A DNA stretch of 64,000 nt from Lotus japonicus (Eukaryota > Streptophyta > Magnoliopsida > Fabales > Fabaceae): positions 40,449,176-40,513,175 of the forward strand of contig NC_080046.1 in the NCBI RefSeq assembly GCF_012489685.1, read 5' to 3'. A program made the translations under genes and the position numbers. A model generated the notes under the pieces. The model did not search any database, had not been told where the DNA came from, and was given only the letters and a program-made list of their open reading frames with translations. This document shows positions 57,101-64,000 of this stretch, piece after piece (within the stretch, counting starts at the first letter, position 1; each line of letters opens with the position of its first letter).

Positions 57101-57656
57101 AGGAGGACGGATGGTGTACTTAGACTAGGTTGTTCTGAATTCAGATTCGGGCGACGATCATGCTAGCATGTAGGTTTTAGTGCTGGTGTGAGCTCCTCGA
57201 GATGGGATTAGTGTAGGAGTAGAGTCTTAGCTCTGAACATCATTTGTTTTCTTTGGGGACAGGGTAGTTTCCCACCTATAGCTTTTTGTGTGGTTTCTTT
57301 ACGGGAATCACAGAGAGTTGGTTGGACTTAGGAGGTCTTGCTTCAGGCCGATGGGCCAGCTTATTCTCAGTTTTGAGGGATGGTGTTGCGGACACTTGAC
57401 CTTTCTTGTGGATTGTACCTTTTACCTTCGGGCGTTACACTTTTCTTTCCGTCACTGGAGGTTTACTCGTGACGAGGTTACTACTACAGCGGGGCTGTTT
57501 ATATATTGTATATTAGTTCTGATTATTGTTATTGTTGGGTTTTATTTAATTCAGTCTTGTCTTAGTTATTATCAAAAAAAAAATATTCACGTTTTTCCGC
57601 ATTAAGTTTATTTTTGGTTACTAAAGTGACGCCACCGAAATCGGGGTGTTACATTG

Positions 57657-57668
57657 TGGTATCAGAGC
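57657..57668 (+). other. Primer-binding site of element D (initiator tRNA-Met)
   Basis: TGGTATCAGAGC three bases after the LTR end. Confidence 0.92.
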
Positions 57669-57868
57669 ACGGTCGAGTCTTTCGGGAGTTGTTGGGGAAT
57701 AGGTCTTCTGTGCTAGGTTGTGTGACTCTGCAAAGAGTGAAAATTGATTGTCTGCAAGCGATTTTTCGCTTAAAAAAATTGATTGAAGTTATTGCTTACT
57801 CATATTGTATAGTGATGCTAGATGCTATCTTATGATGAGTACTGACTGTTTGCTTCCTTTAACAGAAC

Positions 57869-58836
57869 ATGGTGAACACTAACCAGTTAGCGGAGATGAT
57901 GGCCACTATGGCCCAAGCGGTAACAGCGCAAGCCCAAGCGGTAACAGCGCAGGCAAACGATAATGCCATGAGGCGTGCTGCTGAAGAAGCACATGAACAA
58001 CATCAGCGCCAGAGGGAAGTAACTCTGGACCAGAACAAAGGTCTCAATGACTTCAGGAGGCAAAACCCACCTAAGTTCTCTGGTGGTACTGATCCCGACA
58101 AAGCAGATCTCTGGATTCAGGAAATAGAGAAGATATTCGGCGTACTGCAAACTGTTGAGGGTGCCAAGGTGGGCATGGCGACTTATCTTCTGCTCGGTGA
58201 TGCTGAGTACTGGTGGAAGGGCACCAGGGGAATCATGGAAGCTAACCATGAAGAGATCAACTGGAACTCTTTCCGGACCGCATTCTTGGAAAAGTATTTT
58301 CCAACAAGTGCACGGGATGAGAGGGAGGCGCAGTTTCTGACACTCCGTCAGGGAGGTATGTCTGTACAGGAATTTGCTTCGAAGCTGGAATCCTTGGCGA
58401 AGCATTTCCAATTCTTTAATGATCACGTGGATGAGCGCTATATGTGCAAGCGCTTTGTCAATGGACTGAGGCCGGATATTGAGGACTCAGTGAGGCCGCT
58501 GGGAATCATGCGATTCCAATCATTCGTGGAGAAAGCCACGGAAGTAGAGCTGATGAAGAACCGGAGGTTAAACCGGGCTGGAACTGGAGGGCGGATGAGG
58601 TCGAGCTCTCAGAATTTTCAGAACAGAGGAAGGTTTCAAAATAGGAGGCCGTATCAGCGTCCTGTTGGTAGAGGAGCGGCTTCGGGATCTTATAGGCCCA
58701 TGGTGGGTGCTGCTGGTGGTTCAGGAGGTCAGACTCAGAACCGGGAACTGACTTGCTTCAAGTGTGGGAAGCCAGGGCATTGTGCTCGTGATTGTCCCGA
58801 CACGAGACCTCAATGCTACAACTGTAACAAACTGGG
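57869..58836 (+). CDS. Element D gag (capsid and nucleocapsid)
   Basis: Starts at ATG 57869 ([11 protein letters not shown]). Two tandem copies of a 21-base AQAVTAQ-coding unit lie near residues 16-30. A retrotransposon capsid domain begins at [16 protein letters not shown] (about residue 60) and runs through [14 protein letters not shown] and [14 protein letters not shown] to about residue 230. A basic linker ([12 protein letters not shown]) and knuckle [14 protein letters not shown] (from residue 296) follow; the second knuckle starts CYNCNKLG and is then broken by loss of one G in a G-run (58834-58836). The protein packages element RNA into particles. In the intact family gag and pol share one frame. 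Confidence 0.9.
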
Positions 58837-60412
58837 CATACTGCGGCACAGTGCAAGGTACCAAAGGCGGAACCAACCGTCAACACTGCGCGAGGGAAGC
58901 GTCCTGCTGCAAAGGCGAGAGTCTACACCATGGATGGTGAAGATACTGAGGGGGTCGATGGACTGATTAGAGGCGGCTGCGAGATTGACGGTAACCTCCT
59001 ATCCGTACTTTTTGATTCCGGTGCAACGCATTCATTTATCTCTAGGGAATGCGCGATCAGATTAAAACTTCCTATTACTGCTTTGAGCTTCGATCTGATA
59101 GTTACTACTCCTGCCAAGACTTTACTTGCTAATTCAGCATGCATGTATTGTTCGATAACATATAACAATAGGATCTACCAAGCTAACCTAGTATGCCTAA
59201 CTCTTAAGAACCTAGATATTATCCTAGGAATGGATTGGTTGTCCCGCTATCATTGTCTTTTGGACTGCAACCGAAAGAGAGTGGTATTTCCTGATTCGGA
59301 TCTTTCTGAGTATCTATCTGCCAATCACATTGGCGTCTCTTTGAACGAGGGATCTCAAGAGTATTCCGTTCTGCTGAGCTTGGAGAGTAAAGGGAATCCG
59401 GGAGTTGATAGTATTCCAGTGGTGAAAGAGTTCGCAGATGTTTTTCCTGGCGATGTACCTGGATTGCCGCCTGTACGCGACATTGAGTTTGCTATAGACA
59501 TCGTACCGGGAACAGGGCCGATTTCGATTGCACCATATCGTATGGCACCTGCGGAGCTAGTGGAATTGAAGTCCCAACTAGAAGATCTGTTGTCGAAGGG
59601 ATTTATTCGACCAAGTGTTTCACCTTGGGGAGCGCCAGTCTTATTAGTGAAGAAGAAGGACGGGAAATCGAGACTATGTGTCGACTACCGACAATTGAAC
59701 AAGGTAACCGTTAAGAATAGGTATCCGTTACCTAGAATTGACGATTTGATGGATCAACTGCGAGGAGCTACAATATTCTCGAAGATTGACCTGAAGTCGG
59801 GTTATCATCAAATCAGGGTCAAGAACGAGGACATCCAGAAGACGGCATTCAGAACCCGTTATGGACACTATGAGTACTTAGTGATGCCATTTGGGGTGAC
59901 AAATGCACCGGCAATATTCATGGCTTACATGAATATGACTTTCCATACATTCTTGGATCGATTCGTCATGGTGTTTATCGACGATATTCTGATCTACTCA
60001 AAGAATGCTGAAGACCATGAAGAGCACTTGCGACAAGTTTTACAAGTGTTAAGGGAGAAGGAGTTGTATGCCAATCCTTCTAAGTGCGAGTTTTGGCTCG
60101 AAGAGGTAAAATTCTTAGGCCATGTGATCTCTAAGGAGGGAATAGCTGTGGACCCAGCAAAGGTAGAGACCGTATTGTCATGGGAACGGCCAAAGACTGT
60201 GACTGAGATCAGAAGTTTTGTCGGTTTGGCGGGATACTATCGTCGCTTTATCGAGAATTTCGCGAAGATTGTTGGACCTTTGACTCAACTGACGAGGAAG
60301 GATCAACCTTTCGCATGGACTGAAGCGTGCGAAACTAGTTTTCAGACGATGAAGGAACGGTTGACGACGTCACCTGTACTCATCTTACCGCAACCAGAGG
60401 AACCTTATGAAG
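58837..60412 (+). pseudogene. Element D pol: protease and reverse transcriptase, truncated
   Basis: The frame continues one base out of phase from gag. The protease active site [12 protein letters not shown] is near 59008. RT follows with [45 protein letters not shown] and [13 protein letters not shown], the intact catalytic FIDDILIYS near 59974, and [10 protein letters not shown]. The RNase H start ([25 protein letters not shown]) is cut at about 60412. No stop interrupts the stretch 58930-60412, so the RT is the best preserved in the window. The last 23 codons of the open frame (to 60486) are read from the foreign sequence beyond the break. Confidence 0.9.
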
Positions 60413-60641
60413 TATGTAGGATCACGCGCTTACCACTACGCCAAAACCAATTGGTGTTAGTGAGGGCGCAACGTTATTTCTTATAGCGTAGCAGACAGCG
60501 CCCCGTTTCGAATGCTACCTGCAGGCAGGATGCTGGCCCACCTGGACCCAACAATCCCCCCCCCCAGCACCTGCCAGCCAAACTAGCTGCACAGCATGCC
60601 TTCCGTGGGATTCGAACACGGGACCTGGCTCTGATACCAAT
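60413..60641 (-). other. Copia 5' interior with primer-binding site, tRNA-like boxes
   Basis: 229 bases between truncated element D and LTR K3. Right end, minus strand: TGGTATCAGAGCC (60639-60627), two bases from the LTR end, a normal copia primer-binding site. Directly after it comes GGTCCCGTGTTCGAATCC, like the T-arm/B-box of a tRNA, with a pairing CCGTG/CACGG stem. At the far end (about 60447-60430, minus) TGGCGTAGTGGTAAGCG looks like an A-box. The order B then A is reversed relative to a real tRNA or SINE. There is a run of C at about 60558-60566. Origin unresolved. Confidence 0.5.
60627..60639 (-). other. Primer-binding site beside copia LTR K3
   Basis: TGGTATCAGAGCC on the minus strand with a two-base spacer from the LTR end, so K3 is the 5' LTR of a minus-strand element rather than a solo LTR. 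Confidence 0.8.
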
Positions 60642-61847
60642 TGAAGGTATGAAAAACGGTAGAAAGGGGGGGTTTGAATAACGTTTTCAGTACAAAACTA
60701 CCACCTTAAAGATTTTGACAAATCTTTCGAGAACTTAAGTGCTAAAGATAAGAGATAGAAAAGCACACAAGGATTTTATCCTGGTTCACTTGATAAATCA
60801 CTCAAGCTACTCCAGTCCACCCGTTAAGGTGATTTCTTCCTTCTTAGAATGAAGGCAATCCACTAATCAGGTAAGAGTTACAACTGCACTTGAAACCTAC
60901 AAGTGACTAACAATTACACTGACTTAGCTCACACTAAGATTCACTCTCTTAGTCTTCTCTAGGATCCGATCAACCTTGATCTCCTAAAGGAACTAAACAA
61001 ACTGTTTATCAAAGAATTGTTTACAAGAGATTTGCTTCTAAAAAGCTAATAGTAAACACAATGAATTTCAGATGAAAGAAAGCTTAGAATATTTTGAATG
61101 TCTTGCGCGTGTGTGTTGCTTCTACTTAGTTTCTTTCAATCTTCAGCCTCTATATATACTCCAAGGATTAGGGTTGAGCGTTGCATGGGAAATGCTACCG
61201 TTGGAGGGCAGTTCTGGAAAATCCAGCTTCTGCTGTGGCTGAGAACGTTAGGTATGTCGTCAGGAAGGTACACTTGCTTTTGTACTTGGATAGCGACTTG
61301 ACCTTTTAACCTAGGAGACTTCTGATCAGGGGAATACTTCATATTGGAACTTGTGAAGCCGGTTGATCAGAGTCAGAGGGAAAGCACAGATCCTCTGACC
61401 ATTGTATCTTCTGATTCTGAACTCAGAGGGAAGAACATGGCCTTCAGAGTTTCTTGCTTCTGGACTTCAGAGTTTCCACTATTCAGCTTCTGGATCTTCA
61501 GAGTCTTCTACACCATCAGAACATCTGAACCTTCAGTGTTTCTTGGTTATCAGAACTTCTGGATCTTCAGAGCTTCTAGCGACTGAGTCCACATCAGAGT
61601 TTGTATAGCTTCAGAACTTCTGAAGCTTTTCCACTGTTCATACTGAACATGGTGAATGCGAAAGCGTTGCTTGGGTCACTCTTTATACACAGTGCTTCTG
61701 ATTTGTGTGAGATTGAGTTGAGGTCAGAGCCTGTAAATAGCACACTCAGAAAAACACGTTAGAGTACCACAATTGTTCATATCAAAAGGTTAACTTGTAA
61801 TCATCAAAACATAGAGTTGTACTACTAGATCAAAACTTGATCTTACA
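60642..61847 (-). mobile_element. Copia LTR K3 (5' LTR of a truncated minus-strand element)
   Basis: 1206 bp, nearly identical to K1 over its length. TATATATA on the minus strand at 61151-61159. The flanks do not duplicate (CCAAT left, ATAGA right), in line with a 5' LTR attached to interior sequence on its left. Its right edge abuts the gag of a plus-strand copia element. Confidence 0.9.
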
Positions 61848-63074
61848 ATAGAAATGCTGATGAGTTGAAGCGCTCAGAGATGCAATATCTGAGGAAAAAG
61901 TCCATAGCCTTGAAATCCAAATCTGAAAAGGCTAAGGTTGAGAAGTCAAAGGCTCTTCAAGCTGAAGAAGAAGAATCTGAAGAAGCATCAGAAGACTCTG
62001 ATGAAGATGAGCTGACTCTGATCTCCAAGAGACTCAACCGCATCTGGAAGCACAGGCAGAGCAAGTTCAAAGGCTCTGGAAAGGCAAAAGGAAAGTATGA
62101 GTCCTCAGGCCAGAAGAAGTCTTCAATCAAGGAAGTCACATGTTTTGAGTGCAAAGAATCTGGGCACTACAAAAGTGATTGTCCAAAGTTGAAGAAAGAC
62201 AAGAAGCCAAAGAAGCACTTCAAGACGAAGAAGAGTCTGATGGTGACATTTGATGAATCAGAGTCAGAGGATGTTGACTCTGATGGTGAAGTCCAAGGAC
62301 TCATGGCCATTGTCAAAGACAAAGGATCAGAGTCAAAGGAAGCTGTTGACTCTGACTCAGAATCAGAAGGAGATCCTAACTCAGACGATGAAAATGAGGT
62401 ATTTGCTTCTTTCTCTACCTCTGAACTGAAACATGCTTTGTCTGATATCATGGATAAGTATAACTCCTTATTGTCTAAGCATAAAAAGTTGAAAAAGAAC
62501 TTATCTGCTGTCTCCAAGACTCCTTCTGAACATGAGAAAATTATTTCTGATTTGAAAAATGAAAATCATGCTTTGGTAAATTCTAACTCTGTGCTTAAGA
62601 ACCAGATTGCTAAGTTAGAAGAAATTGTTGCCTGTGATGCCTCTGATTGTAGGAATGAATCTAAGTATGAAAAGTCTTTTCAAAGATTCCTAGCTAAAAG
62701 CGTGGATAGAAGCCTAATGGCTTCAATGATCTATGGCGTAAGCAGAAATGGAATGCATGGCATTGGCTATTCTAAACCAATTAGAAATGAGCCTTCTGTG
62801 TCTAAAGCTAAATCCTTGTATGAATGCTTTGTTCCCTCTGGTACCATATTGCCTGATCCTGTACCTGCTAAAGTTGCTATACATCCTCTTAAAAAGGGAT
62901 CTTTCTCTATGACTAAATATCATGCAAGTATTCCTTTAAAATATTATGTTGAGACACCCAAGGTGATCAGAACTTCTGGGGTAACTAACAAAAGAGGACC
63001 CAGAAAGTGGGTACCCAAGGACAAGATTATCTATGTTGCAGATATCCTTGATAGCTCCACTGAAACACCAATCA
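61848..63074 (+). pseudogene. Copia gag (SIRE/Maximus-like), 5' truncated
   Basis: The frame is open from the LTR junction, so the N-terminus (capsid region) is missing. Features: a Glu/Ser-rich acidic segment, KRLNRIWKHRQSKFKG, a CCHC knuckle CFECKESGHYKSDC near 62141-62182, a highly acidic Ser-rich tract, a coiled-coil-like SLLSKHKKLKKNL region, and RGPRKWVPKDKIIYVAD. The long acidic gag C-terminus and the knuckle type fit the SIRE lineage. The frame breaks near 63074, just before the protease motif. Confidence 0.8.
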
Positions 63075-63176
63075 TGGTATCTGGACAGTGGATGCTCGCA
63101 TCACATGACGGGAGAAAGGCGTATGTTCCGAGAGCTGAAACTTAAGCCTGGAGGCGAAGTTGGCTTTGGAGGATAG
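63075..63176 (+). pseudogene. Copia protease to pre-integrase remnant
   Basis: In the frame starting at 63075: WYLDSGCSHHMTGERRMF, the usual copia protease/pre-integrase junction, then [13 protein letters not shown] and a TAG at 63174. It is one frame off from the gag frame. The sequence then jumps to the integrase C-terminus. Confidence 0.75.
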
Positions 63177-64000
63177 ATTGCATAAATTTGATGCTAAGTC
63201 TTCTAAGTGTCTATTACTTGGTTATTCTGATAGATCTAAAGGTTTTAGATTTTATAATACTGATGCTAAGACTATTGAAGAATCTATTCATGTTAGATTT
63301 GATGATAAGCTTGACTCTGACCAGTCAAAGCTAGTTGAAAAGTTTGCAGATTTAAGCATTAATGTTTCTGACAAAGGCAAAGCTCCAGAGGAAGTTGAGC
63401 CAGAGGAAGATGAACCAGAGGAAGAAGCTGGTCCCTCTAACTCACAAACTCTGAAGAAGAGCAGAATCACTGCAGCTCACCCTAAGGAATTGATTCTGGG
63501 CAACAAAGATGAACCAGTCAGAACCAGATCTGCCTTCAGACCCTCTGAAGAGACCTTGCTGAGTCTGAAAGGATTGGGGTCCTTAATTGAACCCAAGTCC
63601 ATAGATGAAGCTCTTCAGGACAAGGATTGGATTCTGGCCATGGAAGAAGAATTGAATCAATTTTCCAAGAACGATGTTTGGAGCTTAGTGAAGAAGCCTG
63701 AGAGTGTCCATGTTATTGGAACGAAATGGGTATTCAGAAACAAGCTAAATGAGAAAGGAGATGTAGTCAGAAACAAGGCAAGGCTAGTTGCTCAAGGCTA
63801 CAGCCAGCAGGAAGGAATAGACTACACTGAAACATTTGCTCCGGTAGCAAGACTGGAGGCAATTAGACTGTTGATCTCCTTCTCAGTAAATCACAACATA
63901 GTTCTACATCAGATGGACGTAAAGAGTGCCTTCCTAAATGGTTATATCTCAGAGGAAGTCTATATTCATCAACCCCCAGGTTTTGAAGATGAAAAGAAAC
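63177..64000 (+). pseudogene. Copia integrase C-terminus and RT start, leaving the window
   Basis: In the third frame: [18 protein letters not shown] and [14 protein letters not shown] (integrase C-terminal region), a linker rich in Glu/Pro ([15 protein letters not shown]), then the copia RT (RVT_2) start: [65 protein letters not shown]. The integrase zinc finger and catalytic core are deleted. The frame is open to the window edge; the catalytic YVDD motif would be beyond it. Confidence 0.88.

Larger units (their letters stand above)
49733..57653 (+). repeat. Element D 5' LTR, split by solo LTR F
   Basis: Starts TGTAAGGCCCAAG and ends GGGGTGTTACA. Without the insertion and its duplicated AAACC it is about 3.76 kb and aligns along its length with the LTRs of element A. 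Confidence 0.93.
49733..60412 (+). mobile_element. Element D: Tekay-type element with capsid gag and RT, 3' truncated
   Basis: 5' LTR in two pieces (49733-50712 and 54870-57653) separated by solo LTR F, then primer-binding site, gag, protease and RT, ending at the start of RNase H near 60412, where unrelated sequence begins. RNase H, integrase and the 3' LTR are missing. LTR ends and leader are close to element A, so this lineage could have supplied enzymes to A-type elements. Its left flank (GCTTT at 49728-49732) has no visible partner. Confidence 0.92.

Noticed and set aside
60430..60560. CACTA transposon terminus
   Set aside because: CACTACGCCAAAA is suggestive, but no second terminal repeat or 3-bp duplication was found, and the bases also fit an A-box reading.
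60600..60640. A true tRNA gene
   Set aside because: Only a T-arm-like segment and a primer-binding site are present; no acceptor stem or ordered A and B boxes.

Overview
This is intergenic heterochromatin-like DNA from a flowering plant, probably a eudicot. I see no host gene. Nearly all of it is nested transposable elements: Ty3/gypsy chromoviruses of the Tekay/Del type with very long LTRs (3.5-4.2 kb), Ty1/copia elements of SIRE/Maximus type, L1-type LINE pieces, one Helitron and a MITE-like segment. A legume source is only a guess. Assignments rest on LTR ends (TG...CA), primer-binding sites matching initiator tRNA-Met, polypurine tracts, 5-bp target-site duplications (TSDs) and protein motifs read by eye.

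Layout. 1-3476: a minus-strand Tekay-type LTR (LTR-1) abutting the LTR of element E (minus, 3477-8072). 8073-10363: decayed LINE ORF2 (minus). 12154-13881: a LINE with ORF1 but no ORF2 (minus). 14424-18835: a probable non-autonomous Helitron. 19223-19480: MITE-like. 19491-19610 and 32366-33068: two halves of one LINE RNase H region, split by element B (19611-32365, minus, TSD CGAAG), whose gag holds a copia solo LTR (26939-28146, TSD GCATC). From 33069: element C (plus), broken by a copia solo LTR (33961-35212, TSD CTTGT); its 3' LTR holds full-length element A (37765-47980, plus, TSD ATTTT, two 3720-bp LTRs). 49733-60412: element D (plus) with the best preserved gag-pol; its 5' LTR holds solo LTR F (50713-54864, minus, TSD AAACC). 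60413-64000: a rearranged copia region, with a minus LTR plus primer-binding site followed by a plus-strand copia polyprotein that runs off the window.

How the parts relate. A, B and E look like one non-autonomous family. A and B have a small gag-like protein that lost its capsid domain but carries four zinc-knuckle modules. In all three, most of pol is replaced by shared non-coding filler, with a chromodomain remnant left before the polypurine tract. D has a normal capsid-bearing gag and an intact reverse transcriptase core, so its lineage is a plausible helper.

Most interesting signals. (1) The LTRs of B carry an array of eight short hairpins with one constant loop core (CCATTCCCGTTA) and stems that differ between units yet remain self-complementary. 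(2) Solo LTR F holds a GC-rich open reading frame in the presumed RNA leader; part of it is conserved in B with mostly silent codon differences in the best-aligned stretch. Neither fits standard LTR annotation.
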